Notes: a model not told the origin generated them from the sequence alone. Numbered from the stretch's first letter, positions 1 through 8,168 are shown. The stretch is DNA of 40,565 nt from JANNAV01 sp031384695 (GCA_031384695.1 JANNAV010000197.1:1-40565); one strand, 5' to 3'. A program made the numbers and translations.

Positions 1-8
1 AATCATAT

Positions 9-287
9 TTAAGGAAAACCAAGACAGGCCAACCGCCGGTATTGTTGCTTTTTGCTTTTTATCTGCTCACGCATATCAAATGCAAAACGCTGTAACTCTT
101 TGATCCTGTCACGCACAGTCTGGTCGCACCACCGCGGCCCCCGATTGTCACGTTCCGCCGGCCGAACCCAGACCCTGAGTGTCTCCGGGATGCAGCCGAT
201 CTTTGGCGCAGTCGCAGCAACCGCCGCGCTTTGCGTCTCGTCGGAGCCTTGCTGCTCCGGCACCATGCGAACCGCACGCGCCCGCAT
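9..287 (-). pseudogene. Degenerate IS3-family transposase OrfA remnant
   Basis: The minus-strand reading resembles the N-terminal helix-turn-helix half of an IS3-family OrfA. It begins MRARAVRMVPEQQG and contains KIGCIPETLRVWVRPAERD, matching the family pattern RAVRMV...KIGC.ETLR.WVR.AERD. After about residue 60 the usual leucine-zipper/linker part is no longer recognisable and the frame stops at residue 92. No OrfB is present and no terminal inverted repeat was identified. I infer a decayed insertion bordering the phosphonate locus. It belongs to a different IS3 subgroup from the element at the right edge of the window. Confidence 0.55.
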
Positions 288-567
288 CTCCCCTTCTCGG
301 GCATTTTCAATGCCCCGTCAGGCAATGGGTGAACAGCGATTTGATGTCTTACTCTTTGCCATAGCCCTCATTCTCAGTCACGTTGAAGGTCTCCGGCAAA
401 CCCGGCGCGGTTCAGTGCGCGGGTGTGAAATCCCCGCTCTTTGGCACTGGGCGCGGCGGTGTGAAACCCCGGCTTTTGAACGGCGGTTGCAGGGCAGAGC
501 CGCTGCTGATGGCGCCCGACCGGGCCATCAGCGCGGTGGCCTTGTTGCGATGAAATCCTGAAACGCC
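288..567. other. Non-coding/decayed stretch downstream of phnM
   Basis: No convincing gene was found here. A short imperfect direct repeat (GTGTGAAA followed by CCCC/CCCG and a pyrimidine run) occurs near 430 and 460. A GC-rich hairpin (GATGGC at 508-513 pairing with GCCATC at 524-529) lies 40-60 bp past the phnM stop. It lacks a T-run, so it is at best a weak terminator for the minus-strand transcript. Confidence 0.35.
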
Positions 568-1713
568 TCAGGCAACCCGGTTGCCGCCCACCCACAACCC
601 GCGCGTCACCGGCACACCGCCCACAAGACCAAAGCGCAACAGATCGGCCCGCAGACCACGGACAATCTGCCCCCGGTCCGCCAGCCCCACCGCCCGGGCA
701 GGTGCCGCAGTGACGGTCGCAATGCCCCGCGCCATGTCTTTCCAGCGCCGCCCCAACGCGACAGCGCCCGACAGTAGCGCCGCCGGCACATAGTCCGACG
801 ACAAAATGCCCAGCAACCCCGCATCGGCCAGTTCCGCCGCCGCCACATTGCCCGAATGCGACCCGCCCCGGATCAGGTTGGGCGCGCCCATGATAACCTC
901 AATCCCGGCATCGCGGCAGGCCATTGCTGCCGCGTGGGTGGTGGGAAACTCGGCCAGCCGCACCCCATGAGCCACTGATGTTGCTACCTGCGCCGCCGTG
1001 GTATCATCGTGGCTGGCAAGAACTGCACCCATGCGCAAGGCAAAATTCACCGTGCCGGCCTCATGCGCGGCACCAAACTTGTCATATAGCTCAACCAGAT
1101 AGTCGCAATATGCGCGAAAACCGCCGTCATCCAGACCAGATTTGCCCTGCACATAGGCCGCAAACTTGCTGATATCGCTGAACTGGCGCTGGCCCGGCGT
1201 GTGATCCATCAGGCTGACAATGCCGATCCCGTCCTCCGGGGTGAATTCGGCCAGTTCGTCGATCAGGCTTTCCGAACAGGTTTCGGCCCGCAGGTGCAGC
1301 AGGTGGTTGATCCGAAGCGCACCACTGCGGCGCATCGCCATAATTTCGCTCGCCATGGCGCGGGCGTATCTGGGATAGCCATGCCGCAGGTCTTTCACGA
1401 TCGACCCCGCGCGCACCGCATCAAACACCGTGCTGATCCCAACCCCGGCCAGTTCCGCATCATGCGCCACAATCGCCGCCTGATGCGGCCAGTCCACCTT
1501 TGGCCGGGGGCTGATATGGCGTTCCAGATTGTCGGTGTGCAGTTCGATCAGACCCGGGCACAGGTAATCGCCGGCGCAGTCAATCGCCCCGGACGGCACC
1601 GCCAACCCCTGGCCGATGTCGGCGATCATCCCATCCCGCACCAGAACGTGCCCCGCGATGACTTCGTCTGGCAAAACAACCAGCGCATTGGCAAAAAGAG
1701 CTTCAACTGTCAT
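568..1713 (-). CDS. phnM: PhnM, alpha-D-ribose 1-methylphosphonate 5-triphosphate diphosphatase
   Basis: This is a 381-residue amidohydrolase-superfamily protein of the C-P lyase pathway. PhnM removes pyrophosphate from ribose 1-methylphosphonate 5-triphosphate to give the 5-phosphate substrate of PhnJ. Family landmarks seen are the N-terminal beta-sandwich part (residues about 1-50), a metal-binding strand LCPGLIELHTDNLERH, the SHDD segment, MGAPNLIRGGSHSGN and SSDY. The ATG at 1713 (MTVEALF) was chosen because the open frame upstream is low-complexity and runs into the divergent DUF1045 gene. The gene lies on the same strand as phnG-N but is separated from it by the oppositely oriented DUF1045 gene. 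A second PhnM-like gene lies at 8226-9407; this copy keeps the canonical HTDN motif and is the better candidate for the classical enzyme. Confidence 0.87.
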   Translation of the reverse strand: MTVEALFANALVVLPDEVIAGHVLVRDGMIADIGQGLAVPSGAIDCAGDYLCPGLIELHTDNLERHISPRPKVDWPHQAAIVAHDAELAGVGISTVFDAVRAGSIVKDLRHGYPRYARAMASEIMAMRRSGALRINHLLHLRAETCSESLIDELAEFTPEDGIGIVSLMDHTPGQRQFSDISKFAAYVQGKSGLDDGGFRAYCDYLVELYDKFGAAHEAGTVNFALRMGAVLASHDDTTAAQVATSVAHGVRLAEFPTTHAAAMACRDAGIEVIMGAPNLIRGGSHSGNVAAAELADAGLLGILSSDYVPAALLSGAVALGRRWKDMARGIATVTAAPARAVGLADRGQIVRGLRADLLRFGLVGGVPVTRGLWVGGNRVA

Positions 1714-1763
1714 GGCCACGTCATGCTTTCCTGATTTCGGGCGGGGAAAAGGGGTCTGATCCG
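1714..1763. promoter_or_regulatory. 50-bp divergent spacer between phnM and the DUF1045 gene
   Basis: Any promoters dedicated to phnM (minus) and to the DUF1045 gene (plus) must lie within or overlap this 50-bp gap. I see no strong -35/-10 pair and no copy of the candidate PhnF site found upstream of phnG. phnM may therefore depend on read-through from phnG-N. Confidence 0.3.
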
Positions 1764-2450
1764 ATGGAAGAATTCCGGCGCTATGCGGTTTATGTGCTGC
1801 CCGGCGGGTCGCTGGCCGATTTCGGGCGCAATTGGCTGGGCTGGGCGCTGACCACCGGGCAACCTGCGCCGCAGATGCTGGTGCCCGGGCTGCCAAGGCC
1901 GCTGGCCGATCTTACCGCCAGTGCCGCACCCTACGGCCTGCATGCCACGATCAAACCGCCGTTTCATCTGGCCCCCGGACAGACGCTGGCCGCGTTGCAG
2001 GGTGCCGTTGCCGCCCTTGCCACACAGATCGCACCGGTCCGGCTGGCGGGGCTGACGCTCACTGATCTGGAGGGGTTTCTGGCCCTGACGCCTGCGGGCG
2101 ATACCACTGCCCTGAATGCGCTTGCCGCCGCCGCGGTCCGCAACCTCGATCGGTTCCGCGCCGCCGCGCCGGCCGCCGAACTGGCCCGTCGCCGTGCCGT
2201 TGGCCTGACGGCGCGGCAAGAAGCGAATCTGATCCGCTGGGGCTATCCCTTTGTGATGCAGGACTTCGCCTTTCACCTCACCCTGACCGGGCGGCTGACG
2301 CAACCCGAGGCGGCCGGTATCCGCGCGATCCTCGCCCCGCTCATCCAGCCCGTGCTGCCGGTGCCCTATTGCATCGCAGCCCTTGCTCTGGTCGGGCAGA
2401 TGCAAAACGGCTGGTTCAAACTGATCCATACCTACCCCCTGTCCGGATAA
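1764..2450 (+). CDS. DUF1045 phosphonate-operon protein, putative 2H phosphoesterase
   Basis: This 228-residue protein belongs to the DUF1045 family found in phosphonate operons. Two H-x-T motifs of the 2H phosphoesterase superfamily are visible: HAT at residues 60-62 and HLT at 171-173 (in FAFHLTLTG). These form the usual paired-histidine active site for cyclic-phosphate hydrolysis. The gene is convergent with phnN (3' ends overlap by 19 bp) and divergent from phnM. The pathway needs a phosphodiesterase to open 5-phosphoribosyl 1,2-cyclic phosphate (PhnP in E. coli), and no phnP is present in the window. I infer that this protein may do that job, but the substrate is not shown by the sequence. 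Confidence 0.8.
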   Translation: MEEFRRYAVYVLPGGSLADFGRNWLGWALTTGQPAPQMLVPGLPRPLADLTASAAPYGLHATIKPPFHLAPGQTLAALQGAVAALATQIAPVRLAGLTLTDLEGFLALTPAGDTTALNALAAAAVRNLDRFRAAAPAAELARRRAVGLTARQEANLIRWGYPFVMQDFAFHLTLTGRLTQPEAAGIRAILAPLIQPVLPVPYCIAALALVGQMQNGWFKLIHTYPLSG

Positions 2451-2977
2451 AGCGCCGCCAAAGCGGCCGCAACCGCGTCGCCAACCGGCCCGTCATTCCC
2501 CACCTGATGCACCATCAGGCCAACCGGCCAGCCCGCCGTCACCCGCGCCAGCCGCGCGGTGATATCGGCGGGCGTCTCGCGGCCCCGCCCGGCCAGCCGC
2601 GCGGCAAGAACCGCATCCGACGCGGTCAGGCTCAGAACCTCCATCCCCGGAAATGCCGCCTGCGCCTGCGCCAGCACTCTGCGTGACAGGTTGGCCAGCA
2701 CATCCTGCCCGCCCGCCAGCCTACCCACGGCTTTATGCGGAATGCCGTAAAACAGCCCGTGCGCGCGCCAATGCAGCACAAAGTCGCCCCGGTCGCGGGC
2801 CTTCCCAAAAGCGGCCTCGCTCACCGCAGCAAAATCTTCGCCCACGGCGTCTGCGGCCCGCGTGATCACCCGTTTCGCGATGGTCAGGGCAGGGCACGCG
2901 GCCAAAAGCCCCGCCATCACCGTATCCTTACCCACGCCGGACGGGCCGACAACCGCGATTAACCGGCCCATGCTCAT
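2432..2977 (-). CDS. phnN: PhnN, ribose 1,5-bisphosphokinase
   Basis: PhnN phosphorylates ribose 1,5-bisphosphate to PRPP, the last step of the C-P lyase pathway. The 181-residue protein has a guanylate-kinase-like fold: a P-loop GPSGVGKDT at residues 11-19, an RVITR segment near 37-41 and a DFVLHWRAHGLFYGI segment near 70-84. The start overlaps the phnL stop as ATGA, implying translational coupling. It is the last gene of the contiguous phnG-N run, and no terminator follows because its 3' end lies inside the DUF1045 coding region. A second ATG two codons downstream (MGRL) is an alternative start. Confidence 0.9.
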   Translation of the reverse strand: MSMGRLIAVVGPSGVGKDTVMAGLLAACPALTIAKRVITRAADAVGEDFAAVSEAAFGKARDRGDFVLHWRAHGLFYGIPHKAVGRLAGGQDVLANLSRRVLAQAQAAFPGMEVLSLTASDAVLAARLAGRGRETPADITARLARVTAGWPVGLMVHQVGNDGPVGDAVAAALAALYPDRG

Positions 2978-3660
2978 GCCGGTTGCGGCGCAAATCCGGC
3001 CACATCAATCAGCCGGTCACACACCCGGTCCCGCGCGCCCTGATCGTGAAAGATGCCCACAATCGCCGCCCCCCTTGCCTTGGCCGCCTCAATCAGCGTC
3101 AGCACAACCTCGCGGTTCACCGGATCAAGCGCGGCCGTCGGTTCATCCAGCAGCAAGGCCGGATAGGCCTGCACGAACCCCCGCGCGATATTCACCCGCT
3201 GCTGTTCACCACCCGAAAATGTGGTGGGCGACAGCGACCATAGCCGTTCAGGAATGTTGAGCCGGGCCAGCAAAACATTGGCCCGCGCCCGCGCCTCATC
3301 CTCCGCCACGCCCAACACCAGAAGCGGATCGGCCACCACATCAACCGTGGGCACCCGGGGCACCACCCGCAGGAACTGGCTGACATAGCCAAGCGTGGTG
3401 CGGCGCAGCGCGATGATCTCGCGCGGCTGCGCCCTGGTGATATCCACGCCCCCCACGATGATCGACCCTGAAGCCGCAAGGTAGTTGCCCCAGATCATCC
3501 GCATCAGCGTGGATTTGCCCGCCCCCGAGGCGCCGGTCAGTCCGACGCATTCACCGGGGGCCACGGCAAAAGAAGCATCACGCAGCACCTCGATCACCGC
3601 ACTGCCCTGATTGTGCAGCGTAAACGTCTTGGACAGGTTTTTCACGGCAATCATCATCAC
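2974..3660 (-). CDS. phnL: PhnL, C-P lyase system ABC-type ATPase
   Basis: PhnL is an ABC-family nucleotide-binding protein associated with the C-P lyase core rather than with a transporter. It is 228 residues with Walker A GASGAGKS (43-50), signature FSGGEQQR and Walker B LLLDEP. A PhnL hallmark is LGYVSQFLRVVPRVP in the Q-loop region. The frame opens with GTG at 3660, followed at once by ATG codons at 3657 and 3654. The GTG and first ATG both overlap the phnK stop, so the exact start is uncertain by one or two codons. Confidence 0.9.
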   Translation of the reverse strand: MMMIAVKNLSKTFTLHNQGSAVIEVLRDASFAVAPGECVGLTGASGAGKSTLMRMIWGNYLAASGSIIVGGVDITRAQPREIIALRRTTLGYVSQFLRVVPRVPTVDVVADPLLVLGVAEDEARARANVLLARLNIPERLWSLSPTTFSGGEQQRVNIARGFVQAYPALLLDEPTAALDPVNREVVLTLIEAAKARGAAIVGIFHDQGARDRVCDRLIDVAGFAPQPA

Positions 3661-4427
3661 ACCTGCAACACCGAACTGACCAGCACCTGAGTGTAACCAT
3701 GCTGCGGATCATCCAGCACCTGATCGGTCAACCCCGCCTCAACCACGCGCCCATCCTTCATCACCATCAGCCGGTCGGCCAGCAGGCGCACCACGGCCAG
3801 ATCATGCGTCACAATCACCGCCGACAGGCCCATCTTGCGAACCAATCCGCGCAAAAGGTCCAACAGCCGCGCTTGCACCGATACATCAAGGCCACCCGTC
3901 GGCTCGTCCATGAACACCAGCCTCGGGCCAGTCACCAGATTGCGGGCAATCTGCAACCGTTGCTGCATGCCGCCCGAAAACGTCACCGGGCGGTCATCAA
4001 TCCGGCCCGCATCAATCTCCACCCGGCCCAGCCAATCGGTCGCGGCATCGCGGATCTGGCCGTAATGCCGCGCCCCCACCGCCATCAACCGCTCGCCCAC
4101 ATTGCCGCCCGCCGAAACGCCCATCCGCAATCCGTCGCGCGGGTTCTGGTGGACAAAGGCCCAGTCGGTGCGCGACAGCATCCGGCGTTCGGGCTCGGAC
4201 ATCGCCAGCGTATCGCGCAAACCATCCACACGCGTGTCAAACATTACCACACCACTGTCGGGCACCAGGTGCCCCGCCATGCAGCCCAGCAAAGTGGATT
4301 TGCCCGACCCGCTTTCCCCGACAATCCCCATGACTTCGCCGGGGAACAACGCGAACGACACATCGGCACAGCCGGTATGGCGGCCGTAGGATTTGCTCAG
4401 ATGCTGCACCGACAACAAGGGCGTCAC
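3657..4427 (-). CDS. phnK: PhnK, C-P lyase system ABC-type ATPase
   Basis: PhnK is the ABC-ATPase that docks on the PhnGHIJ core complex. It is 256 residues with Walker A GESGSGKST (37-45), signature FSGGMQQRL and Walker B LVFMDEP. The GTG at 4427 (VTPLLSV) was chosen over a longer ATG frame because it overlaps the phnJ stop as GTGA, matching the coupling seen through the operon. It also removes 15 upstream residues (MFGHRLLPN...) that are merely phnJ coding sequence read in another frame. Confidence 0.9.
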   Translation of the reverse strand: MTPLLSVQHLSKSYGRHTGCADVSFALFPGEVMGIVGESGSGKSTLLGCMAGHLVPDSGVVMFDTRVDGLRDTLAMSEPERRMLSRTDWAFVHQNPRDGLRMGVSAGGNVGERLMAVGARHYGQIRDAATDWLGRVEIDAGRIDDRPVTFSGGMQQRLQIARNLVTGPRLVFMDEPTGGLDVSVQARLLDLLRGLVRKMGLSAVIVTHDLAVVRLLADRLMVMKDGRVVEAGLTDQVLDDPQHGYTQVLVSSVLQV

Positions 4428-5254
4428 GCTGCAACCTCCTGCCGGGTTTGGCAATAATCGGTGTCCGAACACACAAACATCCGCCCCCCCTGATCGTCGA
4501 TGATCACCTCATCCAGATAGCTGTCGGATGCGCCACAGATGGCGCAGGGATGATCGGGTTTCGAGGGCGCGAACGGGTGATCCTCGAAATCCAGACTGAC
4601 CACCCTGCAATAGGGCGGCAGCGCGTAAATCCGCTGTTCCCGCCCCGCCCCGAACAACTGGATCGCGGCCATTTCCAGCTTGGGATTGTCAAATTTGGGG
4701 ATCGGCGACGGGTCCATCACATAGCGCCCCTCAACCTTTACCGGATAGGCATAGGCGGTGGCGATATGGCCATGCCGGGCGATATCCTCGTAAAGTTTCA
4801 CATGCATCAGCCCGTAATCCTGCAATGCATGCATCCGCCGGGTTTCCGGCTCGCGCGGCTCCAGAAAGCGCAAGGGTTCGGGGATCGGCACCTGATAGAC
4901 CAGGATCTGATCCTCGGTCAGCGCCACCTCGGGGATGCGGTGCCGGGTCTGGATCAGGGTTGCTTCGCGGGTGCTATCAGTCACCGCAACCCCTGCGGTC
5001 TTCTGAAAAAACTTGCGGATCGACACCGCATTCGTCGTGTCATCCGCCCCCTGATCAATCACCTTCAACCGGTCCTTGGGCACCATCACCGCCGCCGATA
5101 CCTGCACCCCGCCGGTGCCCCAGCCATAGGGCATCGGCATTTCGCGGGACGCAAAAGGCACCTGATAGCCGGGGATGGCGAGGCCCTTCAGGATCGCACG
5201 GCGGATCATCCGTTTGGTCTGCTCATCCAGATAGGCGAAATTGTAGTCGGTCAT
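4424..5254 (-). CDS. phnJ: PhnJ, carbon-phosphorus lyase (radical SAM-type)
   Basis: PhnJ is the catalytic subunit. It uses a 4Fe-4S cluster and SAM to cleave the C-P bond of ribose 1-methylphosphonate 5-phosphate, releasing methane and the cyclic phosphate. It is 276 residues. The four functional cysteines of the E. coli enzyme (241, 244, 266, 272) have counterparts at Cys237, Cys240, Cys262 and Cys268 in CAICG and CSDTDYC, with identical spacing. An additional Cys216 is present. Start and stop overlap phnI and phnK by 4 bp each. All key residues are intact, so the lyase is predicted to be functional. Confidence 0.95.
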   Translation of the reverse strand: MTDYNFAYLDEQTKRMIRRAILKGLAIPGYQVPFASREMPMPYGWGTGGVQVSAAVMVPKDRLKVIDQGADDTTNAVSIRKFFQKTAGVAVTDSTREATLIQTRHRIPEVALTEDQILVYQVPIPEPLRFLEPREPETRRMHALQDYGLMHVKLYEDIARHGHIATAYAYPVKVEGRYVMDPSPIPKFDNPKLEMAAIQLFGAGREQRIYALPPYCRVVSLDFEDHPFAPSKPDHPCAICGASDSYLDEVIIDDQGGRMFVCSDTDYCQTRQEVAA

Positions 5255-6315
5255 GCGGTGGCCGCGCGGCGCAGCTTGCGGATCAGTTCCAGTTCCGACT
5301 GGAAATCTACGTAATGCGGCAGCTTGATATGCTCCAGAAACCCCGTGGCCTGCACGTTATCGGCATGCATCAGCACAAACTCTTCGTCCTGCGCCGGGGC
5401 GCCGACAAAATCCTCGCCCAGTTCGCCCCAGCGCAAGGCGCGGTCCACCAATGCCACCGCAATCGCCTTGCGTTCGGACTGGCCAAACACCAGCCCATAG
5501 CCCCGGGTGAACTGCGGCGGCGCGGTTTTCGATCCGGTGAACTGGTTGACGGTCTCGCATTCGGTCAGGGTGACCTCGCCGATCTCGATGGCGAACCCAA
5601 GTTCGGGGATGTCCATCTCGACCGTCACCGTGCCAATCCGCAACTCGCCGACAAAGGCATGGGTGCGCCCGAAACCGCGCTGGGTGGAATAGGCAAGGCC
5701 CAGCAGGAACCCCTCGTCGCCGCGCGTCAGGGCCTGCAACCGCAGGGCACGGGTGGCGGGCAGTTCCAAAGGTTCGCGCGTCAGGTCGGGCGGGATGCTG
5801 TCACAGGCAGCTTCGGTCTGGATCAGCCCCTCGCGGTTCAGAAACCCGGTGACATGCGGCATGGGCGCGGGGTCGGCAATGCCAGTGGCGGCGGGGGGCA
5901 CCTCGCCCTCGGCCAGCAGTTTGAATTCCAGCAGGCGGTGGGTATAATCGAACGTCGGGCCCAGTATTTGCCCCCCCGGCAAATCCTTGAACGTGGCCGA
6001 AATGCGCCGGTCACAGGCCATGTCCGCCGTCCCGATCGGGCGGGATGCGCCGAACCGGGGCAGAGTGGTCCGGTAAGCGCGGATCAGGAACACCGCCTCG
6101 ATCAGATCACCCCGCGCCTGCTTTATCGCCAGCGCCGCCAGATCGGCGTCATAAAGCGACCCCTCGGCCATCACCCGGTTCACCGCCAGCGCCAGTTGCT
6201 CGCGGATTTGCGGCACGCTCAGTTCGGCCACGGCTGTATCGCCGCGCCGCTCTTCGGCCAGCCATGCATGGGCCGCGTCGATGGCCCGCTCTCCCCCCTT
6301 GACGGCGACATACAT
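5251..6315 (-). CDS. phnI: PhnI, C-P lyase core subunit (nucleosidase)
   Basis: PhnI is a subunit of the PhnGHIJ core. With PhnG, PhnH and PhnL it attaches phosphonate to the ribose of ATP, displacing adenine. It is 354 residues, close to the family length. It begins MYVAVKGGERAIDAA, a conserved PhnI start, and contains the conserved stretch HVTGFLNREGLIQ. It lies 3 bp after phnH and overlaps phnJ as ATGA. Confidence 0.93.
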   Translation of the reverse strand: MYVAVKGGERAIDAAHAWLAEERRGDTAVAELSVPQIREQLALAVNRVMAEGSLYDADLAALAIKQARGDLIEAVFLIRAYRTTLPRFGASRPIGTADMACDRRISATFKDLPGGQILGPTFDYTHRLLEFKLLAEGEVPPAATGIADPAPMPHVTGFLNREGLIQTEAACDSIPPDLTREPLELPATRALRLQALTRGDEGFLLGLAYSTQRGFGRTHAFVGELRIGTVTVEMDIPELGFAIEIGEVTLTECETVNQFTGSKTAPPQFTRGYGLVFGQSERKAIAVALVDRALRWGELGEDFVGAPAQDEEFVLMHADNVQATGFLEHIKLPHYVDFQSELELIRKLRRAATA

Positions 6316-6318
6316 GGC

Positions 6319-6882
6319 CTATTCCACCCGGGTGCTGCGGGGAACGGCGGCCAGCCGCGCCCCTGCCGTAAAGTAGAAATCAAGGCCCATCGGGTATCGC
6401 AGCACATTGGCCTGAAAATCCGCAATATCGGGCAATGAAAGCTGTGCCTCCTGCCTGATCCCCGGCCCGCGCAGGGTGGCCCCCGTGGCTGCCAGATCGG
6501 CCATCTCCACGATCAGCGTGGCCGAACGATCAGGATATTCTGCCGTGCCGATAGGATAACCCTGCAGCGGCAAAAGATCGTCCCAGGTGCCCAGCGCAAA
6601 GGCACAGGCGGCACTGCCACTGAGCGGTGCCCCGGTGTGAAATGTCACCCAATCCCGCACGGCGGCGCAATCATGCGCTCCGGCCAGATACACCGGTGTT
6701 TCCGGGTCGCACAGGGTCAGGATAAGCGTCCCCGCCGCGATGCTCACCGGTGCGGGCGGCGTGGCCCCGCCGATGTCGTGGATGCGCCCCGGCCGGGCCA
6801 TCGCCCCCATCGCCGCCCGAAAGGCCGTGGCAGACTGATGCGCCGCATGGCTGAACCCGCCGCCAAGTGCCGTGGTCTGCAT
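6319..6882 (-). CDS. phnH: PhnH, C-P lyase core subunit
   Basis: PhnH is a 187-residue core subunit whose fold is related to PLP-dependent transferases but lacks PLP chemistry. Recognised by the N-terminal GGFSHAAHQSATAFRAAMGA and MARPGRI segments and by operon position. The start codon shares one base with the phnG stop (TGATG), consistent with coupled translation. The length is ordinary and no defect is apparent. Confidence 0.92.
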   Translation of the reverse strand: MQTTALGGGFSHAAHQSATAFRAAMGAMARPGRIHDIGGATPPAPVSIAAGTLILTLCDPETPVYLAGAHDCAAVRDWVTFHTGAPLSGSAACAFALGTWDDLLPLQGYPIGTAEYPDRSATLIVEMADLAATGATLRGPGIRQEAQLSLPDIADFQANVLRYPMGLDFYFTAGARLAAVPRSTRVE

Positions 6883-7337
6883 CAGTCTTCCCCCCGCAGC
6901 AGCGTGAAAAACGCAACCTTGGTTGCGGCGGCCTTGGCCGCGCGGGTGGCACGGGTCTCATGCCTGTCCTTGGCAAGGGGATCCAGCACAGCCTGCCGGA
7001 CATCTGCGGCCCGGCCGGTCTGCATCAGCGCATCAACCACTGCCGCCCATTCAGCCGCCGGTTTATCGCGCCCCTGCACATGGCCATGGCCAACCTCGCC
7101 CGACGCCAACCGGACCGACGCCCGGGTGACGGTGATTTCCCCCAGATTGAACGCGGCACCGGTGCCACCGATCCGCCCCCGCAGCATGACGGTTCCCACT
7201 TCGGGGCGGCGCAACCAATCAAAGCCTGTCGTCAGGTTTGCGGCCTCTGACAGGGTTGCCAACCGGCCCTGCGGCGCGCGGGCCAAAAGCCCAAGCCAGT
7301 CGCGCCGGGCGGCGGTGATATCCTGAGTGTCGCTCAT
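6882..7337 (-). CDS. phnG: PhnG, C-P lyase core subunit
   Basis: This is the first gene of the phnGHIJKLN run: 151 residues with the PhnG-typical N-terminal RRDWLGLLARA and the glycine-rich FNLGEITVTRASVRL segment. PhnG forms part of the hetero-octameric PhnG2H2I2J2 complex. Its start faces phnF across an 84-bp divergent control region with a good sigma-70-like promoter (7382-7410, minus) and a candidate PhnF operator (7365-7381). Confidence 0.92.
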   Translation of the reverse strand: MSDTQDITAARRDWLGLLARAPQGRLATLSEAANLTTGFDWLRRPEVGTVMLRGRIGGTGAAFNLGEITVTRASVRLASGEVGHGHVQGRDKPAAEWAAVVDALMQTGRAADVRQAVLDPLAKDRHETRATRAAKAAATKVAFFTLLRGED

Positions 7338-7364
7338 CGGTTTGCTTGCCTGTCCGGCCTAATT

Positions 7365-7381
7365 CCTATACAACTAGACAA
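7365..7381. promoter_or_regulatory. Candidate PhnF operator in the phnF-phnG divergent region
   Basis: On the minus strand this reads TTGTCTAGTTGTATAGG, containing two related half-sites GTCTAG and GTATAG 8 bp apart. They resemble the GT-N-TA-N-AC type sites of HutC-subfamily GntR repressors and the GGTATAGACC core reported for mycobacterial PhnF. A related sequence (12 of 17 identical) lies upstream of phnC at 13573-13589. A perfect palindrome ATGAAA-C-TTTCAT (7411-7423) overlaps the phnF start codon and could be a second control element. Confidence 0.45.
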
Positions 7382-7410
7382 ATTCTAGCTTCCGGTTGCC
7401 GCAGGTTCAA
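7382..7410 (-). promoter_or_regulatory. Predicted phnG operon promoter
   Basis: Reading the minus strand, TTGAAC (7405-7410) and TAGAAT (7382-7387) are separated by exactly 17 bp, a good housekeeping-sigma arrangement. Transcription would begin near 7375, inside the candidate PhnF operator, so bound PhnF would be placed to block initiation. Confidence 0.6.
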
Positions 7411-7421
7411 ATGAAACTTTC

Positions 7422-8168
7422 ATGACAATCAGCCGCACACCCTTGTGGCATGCCATCGCCCAAACCCTGATGGCCGAGATCGCCGCCGGGCATTTCGCCC
7501 CGGGCGACCGCCTGCCAACCGAAGCGGAACTTGCACGGCGGTTCGGGGTAAACCGGCATACGGTTCGCCGCGCACTGGCACAGATGGCGCTGCAAGGGCT
7601 GGTCCATGCGCGGCGCGGCGCCGGGGTGTTCGTGGCCGCAACGCCAACCGATTATCCCTTGGGCGCAAGGGTGCGGTTTCACCACAACATCGCCGCCGCA
7701 GGCCGGGTGCCGGGAAGAGAGATTTCGTCGATCACCAGCCGCGCGGCGAATGCAGCCGAATCTGCGGCACTTGCGCTACCCGTCGGATCATTGGTGCATG
7801 ATTGTGAAGGGGTTTCGCTGGCCGATGGCCACCCCATCGCGATCTTTCGCGGCGTTTTTCCGGCGGCGATACTGCCCGATCTGCCCCGGTATCTGCGGGC
7901 TGAAAATTCGGTGACAAAGGCGCTGGCCCGGCACGGGATTGCGGATTATCTGCGCCTGTCCACCCGGATCACGGCGCAACTGGCCACCGCCACCCAGGCG
8001 CTGCTGCTGCGTCTTGCCGAAGGCGACCCGCTGCTTCAATCCACCGCCATCAACACCGATCACGCAGGCCGCCCTGTCGAATACGGCAGCACCTGGTTTG
8101 CCGGCGACAAGGTGGCGCTGACGCTTGCACCCGATCCGCAAAACCGGGCCAACCTGTCACAGGCCTGA
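7422..8168 (+). CDS. phnF: PhnF, GntR/HutC-family repressor of phosphonate genes
   Basis: This 248-residue regulator has an N-terminal winged helix-turn-helix (residues about 8-73, with GDRLPTEAELARRFGVNRHTVRRAL). A C-terminal UTRA ligand-binding domain (about 95-235) follows. The HutC-subfamily signature plus the position divergent from phnG identify PhnF, which is thought to repress phn genes until an effector or phosphate shortage relieves it. A weak -35/-10 pair (CTTGCC near 7345, TATACA at 7367-7372) overlaps the candidate operator, so autorepression is plausible. phnF may be co-transcribed with the downstream phnM-like gene 57 bp away. Confidence 0.9.
   Translation: MTISRTPLWHAIAQTLMAEIAAGHFAPGDRLPTEAELARRFGVNRHTVRRALAQMALQGLVHARRGAGVFVAATPTDYPLGARVRFHHNIAAAGRVPGREISSITSRAANAAESAALALPVGSLVHDCEGVSLADGHPIAIFRGVFPAAILPDLPRYLRAENSVTKALARHGIADYLRLSTRITAQLATATQALLLRLAEGDPLLQSTAINTDHAGRPVEYGSTWFAGDKVALTLAPDPQNRANLSQA

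Noticed and set aside
408..480. CRISPR-like short repeat downstream of phnM
   Set aside because: Only two imperfect copies of about 20 bp with no regular spacer series; no cas genes.
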